Source: Sergeia podlipaevii
Taxonomy: Eukaryota > Euglenozoa > Kinetoplastea > Trypanosomatida > Trypanosomatidae
Length of the DNA stretch: 42,282 bases
Direction: 5' to 3'
NCBI GenBank assembly: GCA_030849805.1
Contig: JASANZ010002075.1
Coordinates: 1-42,282, forward strand
A program made the position numbers and the translations under genes. A model generated the notes under the pieces. It was given only the letters and a program-made list of their open reading frames with translations. It searched no databases and was not told the DNA's origin. Of this stretch, positions 1 through 8,220 are shown in pieces. Positions within the stretch are counted from its first letter, which is position 1. Each line of letters starts with the position of its first letter.

Positions 1-1092
1 AACCGCGCCACTCGCCACCCTCCGGTACACCGCACGGTAGGCGCGCTGCAGACGGAAGCTGTCCGCGGGGTTCAGCGTGCTCACAGTGTGCATCGCGTAC
101 ATGATTAGTGACACAAGCGACGCAAAGCTGCGGCAGCTGAACCGAGTCGCGCGCAAGGCAAGCGTCAGCTTCGCCACGGTCTTGGTGGAGTTGTGCACCA
201 CGCGCTCAAGCCCGGTCCAGCTGAACTCCTCGCCAAGGAACACGTTCGGGCCACAGGCAAGGATAAGCAGCTCGCCGTCGCCCAGCGCCAGCAGCTCCTC
301 GCGGTTCGGGGAGGTCAGCAGGTTCGCCACGCGGATACGCTCCAGGATGGCACGCACGGTGCGCAGGAACTCAGCCTCCTGGCCCTCGCGTGCTGCAATC
401 AGGATGTTGTCGATCATCGTGTGCACAGTCACAGACGTGTCCACGTCCACAATAGTCCACGTCACGGCCTGGCCAACGGCCACGCTCCACCGCGCACCAG
501 TGGGCAGCGTGCGCAGCCGGTAGTACGCGTTGCCCTTGCGGAACACAAACATATTGCGCAGCGACTCGGGCAGTGGGATCGCGTCGTAGAACGCCTCAAA
601 GTCCACCTGCAGCATGTACTTGCAGTAGCGCAGGGACTGACGGCGCTGCAGCCGCTCGGGGTACGACACACGCGGCACCTCGTGCTTCGGGATCACGTTG
701 TTCAGGTGCGGGTCGCTGATCAGCCGGCGCAGGCCCTTCAGCTCGGGCACAGCGAACAGGTTGACGCCGTACACGTTGTTCGGCAGCCGCGGACCGCGCA
801 CCTCGTGTGGGTCGCACGCCTCAAACTTGCCCATCGCCACGGCGCGCGCAATGTCGGCGGCGCTCAGGCTCGTGGCTTTGATGGTGCGGGGCAGGTGCTT
901 GTGCTGGAACATGGCGGGGTCCATGTAGCGCAGCGCGGCACGCAGGAAGTCCTTGATCGAACTCCGGGAGGTGTGCAGGGAGAGCACGGCGTCGATGTTG
1001 AGAGGAGTCGTCACCTTCAGATGCAGTGGCCAGCTGCTGTGGTGGGGCAGCACAACAATGTCCGCCTCAACCACACCATTCAGCCGCTGCAT
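1..1092 (-). CDS. Reverse transcriptase of a DIRS/VIPER-type (tyrosine recombinase) retroelement, 3' end beyond window
   Basis: The frame stays open to the left edge, so the C-terminus (RNase H and beyond) is not visible. The first in-frame ATG is at 1092, but the frame is already open from 1677, overlapping the recombinase gene in the -1 frame, so a frameshift from it is an alternative start. RT hallmarks read on the minus strand: RRLISDPHLNN near 728-696; motif A VDFEAFYDAI near 606-577; motif B LPTGARWSVAVGQ near 510-470; and at motif C, where Y-x-D-D is usual, M-I-D-N-I-L at 418-401. The RT would copy the element's RNA. GC content is far above the cellular genes to the right. The class is inferred from the adjacent tyrosine recombinase; VIPER of T. 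cruzi and TATE of Leishmania relatives are the known kinetoplastid members. Whether it is active is unknown. Confidence 0.8.
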   Translation of the reverse strand, partial: MQRLNGVVEADIVVLPHHSSWPLHLKVTTPLNIDAVLSLHTSRSSIKDFLRAALRYMDPAMFQHKHLPRTIKATSLSAADIARAVAMGKFEACDPHEVRGPRLPNNVYGVNLFAVPELKGLRRLISDPHLNNVIPKHEVPRVSYPERLQRRQSLRYCKYMLQVDFEAFYDAIPLPESLRNMFVFRKGNAYYRLRTLPTGARWSVAVGQAVTWTIVDVDTSVTVHTMIDNILIAAREGQEAEFLRTVRAILERIRVANLLTSPNREELLALGDGELLILACGPNVFLGEEFSWTGLERVVHNSTKTVAKLTLALRATRFSCRSFASLVSLIMYAMHTVSTLNPADSFRLQRAYRAVYRRVASGAV

Positions 1093-1151
1093 CTCCGCAA
1101 GCAGGTCCTCGTTCCTCACGCCAAGCTCCGACGCGTTGGGGGCCTTGTGAC

Positions 1152-2111
1152 CTAGCCTCTCCGCCGCCGGGGGGTCACGGGGTCGGCGCCGTCCAGCACG
1201 ATCGCGTCCGCTGCCGAGTCCGCGACCGGTGGGAGGCCAAAGCCGAGGTAGCGCTCCAGCGTCTGCAGGCGCTTGTGACCAGCCAGCCGCATCAGCGTCA
1301 CCGAGGACGTGCCGCCATTGGCCAGCGTGCGCAGCGCACCCTTCCGGACCGACGGCAGGGCGGATCCCGGCTCCTGCTCCAGCAGCGCACTCCGGATCAG
1401 CGTGCACAGGTCCCCGCTCTGCCGGAGCACAACCTGCTTGCTCAGCCGCTGGGTCAGCAGCTTCGCAAGGGACGACGCATCCGTGCGTGACAGGCTGGAG
1501 CTGGCGTTGTAAGGCCCGCCCAGCTTGGCACCCTTGCCGCGACGCATCTTCACCACAAGCGGGTATCGACCCTGCGCGTTGGGCTTGTCCGCCAGACGGA
1601 TGTCCCGCCTCTGCAGCGTCGTCACATCCGACGCACGCGCCGCAAACACCCACATCAGCTGCAGCATCAGGGACGCCTCAGGGGACTTGCGCTCGAGCTC
1701 CGCATGCGTGTGCTCCACGTCCATCTCTAGCACCGGCTTCGTGGCGGCCACCCACTCCTGGCACTAGCGCAGGTTCACGCCCTCCGTCTGGTTGGTGTAC
1801 AGCACAAGGTCGCGCAGGGCACCAGCCATCGCCGACAGACGCTTCGAGATGGTGGACCACTTCCAGTGACGAGCAAGCGACTGACGCCTCACTAGCTCCA
1901 CCACGGCCTGCGGTAGGTCGAAGGACAGCAGCTCCTCCGGCATCGCGCGCAGGTCCCGCAGGCACGCAATGTGCAGCCCTCGCATCGCAGGGGTGATCCC
2001 GTTCCACGCAAGCTGGCTCACGTGTGGCGGCCTCCCTGTGTGGATGAACCACGCTCTTGGGCAGTCGGCGAGGCCGAAACCCCGTCTGTCCTCCAGGTTT
2101 AACGTCTGCAT
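1152..2111 (-). pseudogene. Tyrosine recombinase of the retroelement, interrupted by an in-frame TAG
   Basis: One reading frame of 319 codons starts with ATG at 2111 and ends with TAG at 1154-1152, but codon 116 (1766-1764) is also TAG. No ATG follows the break for some distance, and the recombinase fold continues in the same frame, so this is one gene with a nonsense codon, not two genes. The N-terminal part looks like the helical core-binding domain. The catalytic part shows Arg159 in FAARASD, a Lys in the RRGKGAK turn, Arg256 in SVRKGAL, His279 in LAGHK and a candidate nucleophile Tyr288 in ERYLG. The usual His of the H-x-x-R box is Pro253. Such recombinases insert the circular DNA copy of DIRS-like elements. 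A degenerate copy is the simplest reading; stop-codon readthrough is possible. Confidence 0.75.
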
Positions 2112-2158
2112 GGCATTGTCCTTGAGAGAGCTACATCAGTTGTCACTATCGTACTTGC

Positions 2159-2180
2159 AGCCTTACCGTATAGTAAGGCT
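2159..2180. repeat. Perfect inverted repeat, 8-bp arms and 6-base loop
   Basis: AGCCTTAC and GTAAGGCT flank the loop CGTATA. It lies just outside the recombinase gene at the GC/AT junction of the retroelement. It may be an element-end signal or chance; its position is the only argument for a function. Confidence 0.5.
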
Positions 2181-2873
2181 CTTTTCCTTCTTGGAGTGTA
2201 CTGTCACAATCTCCTTAGGTTTTCTCACTCACGCACCTGGAATATGCGTGCTATAGCATGCCTGCGTATGAAAGTAGTGCCCACTTACAGTATCAGTGCT
2301 ACACAGCTTGCTTTTGAAGCGGGCACCAAGCAGGAAGAGCCACTACTGAAAGGCGTGAGGGACAGCTCTTTTACCAGATGAACAACCAATATTGTTGAGC
2401 TCAGTGTTGCAACTATTGTGGAATAGATGGCCATTGTTATTGTTCATCTTACTATTCGCTGGTGCGGTGTGCCACAATGTCTATTGAATGGCAGCTGATT
2501 TAGCAGTACTCCAAGCGCAAGGAGTACAGCGGCTATGAACCTGCCTCAAAGAGATGATCCTTCCATATATTGAGAGAAGTGAACCTTCACTGAGAACCAT
2601 GATTCTATAGACCTGTGGTGACGAAAATGCAACTCACCTATCCCAATGGCATCCTGGTGCTCGGTGAAGTTGCTTACCTGGTGCTTTGCAACGCGAAAGA
2701 CATCCTTCTTCATTCAACTCTGATATATTCTGAGAGTGCGCTACAGAAGCTTAATAGAGCACTTTGTGAGGAAGGCTGTGAGCACAGCAAAAATGAACCA
2801 TTTTGATAGCTGCAGCGGTAGGAATTGCTCCTCTTGAGTGTTGCCTCAGTTGGAGCGTGCACAGGAAGACTCC
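2181..2873. other. Gene-poor spacer right of the retroelement
   Basis: No frame on either strand has a length, composition or motif that I recognise as a gene. Base composition is balanced, unlike the A-rich spacers further right. It may be decayed coding or repeat sequence. Confidence 0.5.
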
Positions 2874-3122
2874 ATGAAAGCGCTTGCCATATCATTCCTT
2901 CTGTCTGCTGCTTTCCTCAGTGGCACAGCAGCGTTGAAGACTCCACTAGTGAATGCACAATCCTTAGCGGTACACGCAGCCCGAGGATATAGTGACCACC
3001 GCAGCTCTACCAGCCTGCATGAGTGTCACTGCTATAAAGCAACTGAGAAGCAATTCTACGCTAATCTTGCGTTTGAGAGTGTCTCCTCACAATCACCTTG
3101 GGATTCTTCATCAGCTTCTTAA
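2874..3122 (+). CDS. Possible small secreted protein, 82 aa, plus strand
   Basis: An ATG frame on the strand opposite to every confident gene here. The start MKALAISFLLSAAFLSGTAA has a Lys, a hydrophobic core and small residues before a possible cleavage site, so it reads like a signal peptide. The remaining 60 or so residues are Ser/His-rich with no domain I recognise. TAA is followed two bases later by a strong G6C/GC6 hairpin. Only a weak pyrimidine stretch precedes the ATG, so a spliced-leader site is not obvious. It could be the truncated start of a surface or secreted protein gene, or a chance frame. Confidence 0.25.
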   Translation: MKALAISFLLSAAFLSGTAALKTPLVNAQSLAVHAARGYSDHRSSTSLHECHCYKATEKQFYANLAFESVSSQSPWDSSSAS

Positions 3123-3124
3123 TT

Positions 3125-3157
3125 GGGGGGCTGACGCCCCCCAAGCCCCCCTCAGAA
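3125..3157. repeat. G6C/GC6 hairpin with a second tandem GCCCCCC copy
   Basis: GGGGGGC at 3125-3131 can pair with GCCCCCC at 3136-3142 (loop TGAC) or with an identical GCCCCCC at 3145-3151. A run of seven A follows. Two mutually exclusive hairpins are therefore possible. It abuts the stop codon of the plus-strand mini-ORF. Confidence 0.7.
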
Positions 3158-4464
3158 AAAAAGATCGCTGTGCTGAGAGAAAGGAGGTGAAGCTGTGCTT
3201 TGGGAGAAGCAGCATCGAACCTGCCAGGTTGCTCATGAAGCAGAGAGAGGCAAAGCTTGGCTGAGAGACACGTCGTGCTTGGCAAGAGAGGGTGAGGTGT
3301 TGTGGTAGTTCCCACACGGAGATTGGTTAGTATTCTTCATTTCATTTTCTGATTTCATCTATTTGTGTTCTTTATGTTTCGTTAATCACTATTGTTCATG
3401 GTTCTCTTAAATGTATGTTTCTATTTCTTCTCATTATTTTTCTCTTGGTATATTTGATTCCTTTTCCGCGTTCACACTATATTGCTCTCTTTGCCACCTT
3501 TTCCATAATATCTTGCTTTTCTTTTCATTTATTTACATCACATATCTCTTCTGATAGCGTTATAATTTTATTTGCGCTGAAAAAGCTCCGCTTCCTCTGC
3601 TGCTTGTGTCTCATCACATAGCTCCGTGATAAGTGAACCCTTAATGATGAGGGCAGGACCCAAACCCCCCATCTATGTTCTTATTGCTGCTTGCAAACCC
3701 TAAACCTCCGCGATTGATGGCTACTGCGCCACAGATATTGGTATGGTGAGACTACAAAGGGTGCTAAAGTATGTTCTACTTCTCAAGGTAACATGAGAGA
3801 GCCTTTGATAAGAACGTTTGCTACGGTGGCAAAAAAAAAAAAAGAGAAAGGGAAAATATAAGAAGGCAGGCGAGAAAACGTCTGAAAAGGAGCAAGCAGA
3901 ACCACAGAAAAAAATACTCAGTACAAAATGCACATCAACTCGTAGCAGAAGATGAGATGCTCTCCCCATGTGAAAAGCAAAAGACTAGGAATATTCATTT
4001 TTGATTTCAAACTATTTGAAGGAAAAACCACCACGTGATCAAAAAACCTCCTTTTTTGAGTCAAAAATAACAATAATAGCAATAAAAAATATGCTGCAAC
4101 ACAGCAAACATTGGTTGCAAGATCTCGCGGATATAATATATATATAAAGAAGCGACAGTGGGGAAAAAAAAGATCTGGAAATGCCTCACTTTAAAGTGAG
4201 GAAAATAATGTAATACATTTGAAATAGTCCAAAGTCGCAAAGCAAACAAAAAATAAATAAAAAAGAATAGGGAGTATTCGTTGCATTTTCTGATGAATTG
4301 ATGCAACATGAAAAAAGCAACTTGAACAATGAGAAATCTATGAGCAACCCTTTTAGAACGGGTTAGGGATCTTCATACATACAAAAAATGGACAAAAATA
4401 ATAAAAGAATAAGAATGACAAATATCAAGATGTATAAATCGTGGCTAAAACTATGTCTCACTTG
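3158..4464. other. AT-rich intergenic zone with a strand switch in pyrimidine bias
   Basis: From about 3320 to 3620 the plus strand is T-rich with many TTC and TTT runs. From about 3825 rightward the plus strand is A-rich, like the rest of the array. Frames here are low-complexity hydrophobic translations of T runs and are not believable genes. The right part is the 3' UTR of the LRR gene. This is a candidate termination region for the minus-strand transcription unit. Confidence 0.5.
4184..4201. repeat. Perfect 18-bp palindrome
   Basis: CCTCACTTTAAAGTGAGG equals its own reverse complement. It lies about 265 bases past the stop of the LRR gene, where the 3' UTR or poly(A) region would be. In RNA it could form a hairpin or mediate dimerisation. 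Confidence 0.6.
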
Positions 4465-5583
4465 TCAGTCGGCATCACGGATCCGCTTCTCAGTTTTTTT
4501 TAGAAATGTAGCTGAATTGCCATAAAAGTAAACTGAGTGAGTGTAAGTGACGTTTGATTCTCCTACATAGACATGACCAAAAAGTGTGCGGCTGTCACCT
4601 ATCGAGGATATCTGTAAATTGGCGAGTGGCATAGACAACACTTTCAGCGCTTCTGCCTTTGAAAAGTCCTTTGTATCCCGTAGCTCTCTGCAGCCACTAA
4701 AGTCGGCCTCTTCAAGCTTAGAACACTTCCAGAGCTCCCCAATTGTACGAACACCGCTTTCACAAGCCTGTAGCTTCTTCAGATTTTCGAGACCTGCCAG
4801 AGGACTTAGATCTGTAATTTTATGGCAACCAGCAATGCTCAAGTCCTCAAGAGTCTTACAGTCGCTCAAAGGCCGGAGATCCTCTACAGCTGTTCCAGAG
4901 AGAGAAAGAACTCTCAAACACGTGAGTGTGGACAGTTGGTCCACTGATTGGAGATCATCGCACCCATCGAGGTGCAACACTTCGAGCCTTTCGCATACAT
5001 TTAATTGGCCAAGGTCTGTGATATGGATGCCCTTCACCCTCAGCACCCTTACAGTCCTTAGTGTACTCTCTAAAGGCCTTAGATTTCCAATTGAGGTTTT
5101 GGAAACTGTAAGGATCTGAACGTTTGGGCACATGTTGACCCACTCAAGGCAATCTTGATCCCCCACTACTTCTGCATGCACCGGGATATTTTTCTGTAAG
5201 ATTTTTTCGCGTACGCTTTCCATGTTGGGTACAGTGACTTCAAGATTACTGATGATGGTTTCCCCCTCCCATTGGCAAACGGCCCCACTTTCTGATGTAA
5301 AAAGCACTTCGGCGTGCAAAACATTTGCTAATTGCTCTGAAAGATTGCTTGTCTTGGCAGCATTACGTGCCAACCGCTTTTTCTTATGATTCTTGTTTCT
5401 GATGGGTTGAATAATTGTCACTAAGACAAATGGCATTTTCAATGTATATGTCTGAAAATAGAATTCTGTAGAAAAAGAAATAGTAAGATCAATAAGAACA
5501 GAAATAACAAGAGCACAAAATAGGAGAAGCATAACCAAAACTAGTGGAGAGGCGAAGTGTGATATGACTGCAAAAATGACCAT
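4465..5583 (-). CDS. Leucine-rich-repeat protein
   Basis: A 372-aa frame. Residues about 152-325 hold about eight 22-24-residue leucine-rich repeats of the form L-x-x-L-x-L-x-G-C/T with D-L-x-P-L turns, such as LRVLSLSGTAVEDLRPLSD and LEDLSIAGCHKITDLSPLAG. This resembles the GALA/cysteine-containing LRR style common in trypanosomatids. LRR arrays bind protein partners; the partner here is unknown. The first 45 residues are strongly hydrophobic, which would make a signal anchor if translation starts at 5583. An internal ATG at 5436 (MPFVLVTIIQ) gives a soluble 323-aa protein. The probable splice AG lies at 5637-5636, so both starts are on the mRNA. A two-codon ORF (ATG TAC TGA) at 5608-5600 precedes the first start. 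Confidence 0.8.
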   Translation of the reverse strand: MVIFAVISHFASPLVLVMLLLFCALVISVLIDLTISFSTEFYFQTYTLKMPFVLVTIIQPIRNKNHKKKRLARNAAKTSNLSEQLANVLHAEVLFTSESGAVCQWEGETIISNLEVTVPNMESVREKILQKNIPVHAEVVGDQDCLEWVNMCPNVQILTVSKTSIGNLRPLESTLRTVRVLRVKGIHITDLGQLNVCERLEVLHLDGCDDLQSVDQLSTLTCLRVLSLSGTAVEDLRPLSDCKTLEDLSIAGCHKITDLSPLAGLENLKKLQACESGVRTIGELWKCSKLEEADFSGCRELRDTKDFSKAEALKVLSMPLANLQISSIGDSRTLFGHVYVGESNVTYTHSVYFYGNSATFLKKTEKRIRDAD

Positions 5584-6261
5584 GTTAAAAAAAGTGCTAT
5601 CAGTACATAATTATTGTTATTCTTTTTTTGTTACACTTAAAGTCGCAAATAGGCCAAGATACGTATCATCAAAAAAAAAAAAAAAATGACTGGGCTTGTA
5701 GCCCCCTTGTAAGCGTCATACTAAAAGCTGCGTTTACTCGCAAGAAAGTTTCTAGAAACAAGTGTTGCTATAGTCAACTTTCTGGCGCTCTGGCAACGCG
5801 TACTGATATGTAGGTGTTGCCCACGTTTGTCGAAGTGTCGTATGATGTAACAATTTATACAATGAAAACATTTAGAGAGCACCTTCCAATACTTAGTCAT
5901 GGAGATGAAAGAGGCCTCCATACGATACAACTGCAAAGGAAAGAAGAAGGAGAAAAGAAGTGTTTCTTTTTTTTTTTTCGCGTGTGTGTGCAAACATCTG
6001 CATCAGATTTACCTAGTAGTTTGTCTTTCTCACAGCAGGTGGCAACGCAATTGTTTATTGCTTAAAATTTGTCAATGTGCCTTTTCTCAAGTGTGTTGCT
6101 CTTGAGGAAACTTAAGCAGGCAGTCGTGGGAGATGCCTCTTTGCTGAAGATGTTCACATCCTGTCTTCTTTTTATAACACATATCTACATTTATTACGTC
6201 GTACAATTTAGTCAGTGACTGAAAAAAAAAAAAAAAATATCAGCTATGATCCCCCACACGC
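5584..6261. other. Spacer between rhodanese-methyltransferase and LRR genes
   Basis: Holds the 3' UTR of the upstream gene, an A15 run at 6222-6236 (poly-T in the transcript), a T12 run at 5967-5978, and the LRR gene's splice region. No gene seen. Confidence 0.7.
5671..5686 (-). promoter_or_regulatory. Polypyrimidine tract for spliced-leader addition to the LRR gene
   Basis: Sixteen uninterrupted T on the minus strand. The next AG downstream is at 5637-5636, giving a predicted 5' UTR of about 52 bases to the ATG at 5583. Confidence 0.6.
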
Positions 6262-7104
6262 TCACACGGCACTCCTCTTGAGAGCTAGAATGTGGATCAT
6301 GGGCCGCCCATCTGGAAGATTGCTCTCCTCTCGGAGAAGAAGGCTGCATCCGGCGGAGACAAACAGTTGTTCCAGCTCACCAGAAAAAAAGTATCCGCTG
6401 GGCTTGCTAGGGTGCCCCACACTAGTTTTGTCGCAGCCTTCAAGAAAATGTGAATACAAAAAGACTCCTCCTGGCTTTAACACTGCGAATACAGCAGGGA
6501 ACATATTACGATCAATAAAGCGGCACACCATTACCATGTCAAACGTATGCGCACGAAAAGAAAACCCCTGAGCAATGTCACAATGAACGTGCGAGCAAGA
6601 ATGCTCCGCGCCGTGTTTAATCGCAAGCAATCGCGCCTGCTGCACCAATTTCAACCGTTTCTCAAGGCCAATCACAGCCCAGCCTCTAGCAGCAAGAAAC
6701 ACAGTGTCCCTCCCTGTTCCGGACCCGACATCGAGCGCAATACCAGATCCTCTTGTTTGCCTTTCCAACAAATCTACGTTCTCAGCTAAAAATGGATTTG
6801 GCGTCCAACAGAAACCTGATGGAAGCTCGCGAGTAAGATGGTTAGCTTGCTCAATCCGCATGACCGTAAAGCTAGGAAATCCCAGGCGCTCAAAATATGC
6901 ACGAGCCGGTACCTCCTCGCTTGAATTACTCACAACAATTGTCAGCTCGCAGTCTCGAGGCGGCAATCCGCAGCACTCAAGTGGTAGTAATTGCAAAGGA
7001 AAACTATGTGCATTACGTGCATGACCTTTGTTGTATTGCTCTAGCGATCTTACGTCGATTATGTGATGAGAACGTTTTGTATTGTTTTCTCCCGCTTGTT
7101 TCAT
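6262..7104 (-). CDS. Rhodanese-like domain fused to SAM-dependent methyltransferase
   Basis: A 280-aa protein with two modules. Residues about 12-98 match a rhodanese fold: IIDVRSLEQYNKGHARNAHS resembles the D-V-R...G-H-I-x-G-A start of the domain. The active-site loop reads VVSNSSEEVPARAYFERLGF, where the sulfur-carrying Cys is expected, and no Cys is present, so it should not transfer sulfur. Residues about 105-278 are a class I methyltransferase: motif I LDVGSGTGRD (124-133), acidic loop end GLEKR (147-150), motif II region FDMVMVCRF and LKPGGVFLYSHF. This most resembles the TehB/thiopurine-type small-molecule methyltransferase group. The substrate is unknown. The dead rhodanese module may be a sensor or docking domain. 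ATG at 7104 is in-frame with the rhodanese start. Confidence 0.85.
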   Translation of the reverse strand: MKQAGENNTKRSHHIIDVRSLEQYNKGHARNAHSFPLQLLPLECCGLPPRDCELTIVVSNSSEEVPARAYFERLGFPSFTVMRIEQANHLTRELPSGFCWTPNPFLAENVDLLERQTRGSGIALDVGSGTGRDTVFLAARGWAVIGLEKRLKLVQQARLLAIKHGAEHSCSHVHCDIAQGFSFRAHTFDMVMVCRFIDRNMFPAVFAVLKPGGVFLYSHFLEGCDKTSVGHPSKPSGYFFSGELEQLFVSAGCSLLLREESNLPDGRPMIHILALKRSAV

Positions 7105-7758
7105 GAGTAGAAAACGTGTACGACGCCAAGCGTCTTTGATGTGTGTCCTCCCTATAATTCAATCAACTATTTTTGAAGATTCCATCATGGCAAAAAAAGG
7201 CGGGGGTGAAAAAACAATGGTAGTATAAAAGGAGTGAAATGCAGCAAATAAAAAAATTAAGAAGAAATCTCGTGATCGTCAAAGAAAGAATGCGCAAAAT
7301 GAAATCAAAGTACGCTCAAAGTGCCACGAAATGTTCCCCAAATATTTGAGATGTTTCAAATGGTAAACAAAAATTTTTAAAATGCTTTCGTTCTTGCAGC
7401 CGGCCACATGAGTACATTGGCAAGTCCCGCTTCCTAGACAACTACATTCTACACTAAATAACCGCGCTCAGTACAATGTTACTGAAAACCACACTCGAAA
7501 GGTAAAAACTTTGAAGGACAAAATGAAATACACCGACGGTAAATAATAATAATAATAAAGAAACAATATGGAATATTATTGTCGACAACAAGGAAAAATA
7601 AGTGCAATCACTGAAAGTACACGAAACCTCTCTACACTGTCAGGCACAATAAATGAATAAAAGCCTGTATAAAAATATATATTGTTCCACCTAAGAACAC
7701 AATGAACACATACATGCAGGTACTCATAACAGTTTTGGAAATGATAAGAGGGAGCTAA
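7105..7758. other. Spacer with AAT microsatellite
   Basis: A/T-rich. Short poly-A runs at about 7192-7198 and 7211-7216 are likely pyrimidine tracts for the rhodanese-methyltransferase mRNA. An (AAT)n run is at about 7542-7558. No gene seen. Confidence 0.7.
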
Positions 7759-8220
7759 CTAAGAAGCACCACAGCTATGGTAGTGAATCTTGATCTCCCA
7801 AGACACCTCGTCCGGCATGTCACTACAGGCAGTGTCGATGTTTGCGTTCGCCTTTAAAAACCCCTGCTTCGCCACGCCAGCGACCTTGTAATCAAAGTTG
7901 CCGCCCCAACCACGCTGGGAGAGGTCACTTTTGATGTATTCAAGAAACATTTTCCCAACGTAATCGACGGAACGGTGCGTTACGGGCTGTGTCTCTGTAT
8001 CTGCCCAGGTTTCCTTTGGTCTCTGTTCCAGTGCCTTCGATGCTGTCGGATCGCCAGAGCACCGCTTCACCTGCGCATCCACAAACAAAGTCCACTCTTG
8101 AAGCAGCTTCTGAGCAACTGGGTGTCGTTGGGTATTTGCTATAGTGAGGAATTCCGCTGCTTCACTAGTTTGAGCATTTCCCCCCTGTGGCTCCTTTGCC
8201 TTGCTTTCCTTGCACCCCAT
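7759..8220 (-). CDS. Probable dual-acylated (MGC) small protein, unknown function
   Basis: A 153-aa protein beginning MGCKESKAKE. Gly2 followed by Cys3 with Ser6 fits the N-myristoylation plus palmitoylation signal that targets many trypanosomatid proteins to the flagellar or cell-body plasma membrane. The body is soluble, with helical central sequence (KLLQEWTLFVDAQVKRC) and a C-terminal part (FDYKVAGVAKQGFL...VSWEIKIHYHS) that looks beta-rich. I do not recognise the family; it is not an obvious calpain-like or EF-hand protein, since those motifs are absent. Membrane location is inferred from the N-terminus only. Confidence 0.75.
   Translation of the reverse strand: MGCKESKAKEPQGGNAQTSEAAEFLTIANTQRHPVAQKLLQEWTLFVDAQVKRCSGDPTASKALEQRPKETWADTETQPVTHRSVDYVGKMFLEYIKSDLSQRGWGGNFDYKVAGVAKQGFLKANANIDTACSDMPDEVSWEIKIHYHSCGAS

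Larger units (their letters stand above)
1..2135 (-). mobile_element. Truncated tyrosine-recombinase retrotransposon (DIRS/VIPER/TATE-like)
   Basis: Recombinase followed by reverse transcriptase on the same strand, with overlapping open frames, is the gene order of DIRS-like elements. The left end lies outside the window. The right boundary is set by the abrupt fall from GC-rich to AT-rich sequence around 2110-2160. The in-frame stop upstream of the recombinase ATG is at 2138-2136. No gag-like frame is visible upstream in 2112-3300, so the copy is probably 5'-truncated. No target-site duplication or terminal repeat could be recognised by eye. Confidence 0.65.

Noticed and set aside
193..1155. 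Long plus-strand open frame across the retroelement (320 codons)
   Set aside because: It is the antisense shadow of the GC-rich RT gene; the product is His/Arg/Gln-rich with no domain, while the minus strand shows clear RT motifs.
1152..1751. Recombinase as a separate 199-residue gene
   Set aside because: Its first codon is GTG (Val), not ATG, and the same frame continues upstream past one TAG into the rest of the recombinase.
3415..3621. Hydrophobic 68-codon plus-strand frame
   Set aside because: Composition simply reflects T-rich sequence; no splice context or family.
3698..4368. CCCTAAACC at 3698-3706 and GGGTTAGGG at 4360-4368 as telomeric repeats
   Set aside because: Single or one-and-a-half copies only; expected by chance in AT-rich DNA and not a telomere array.
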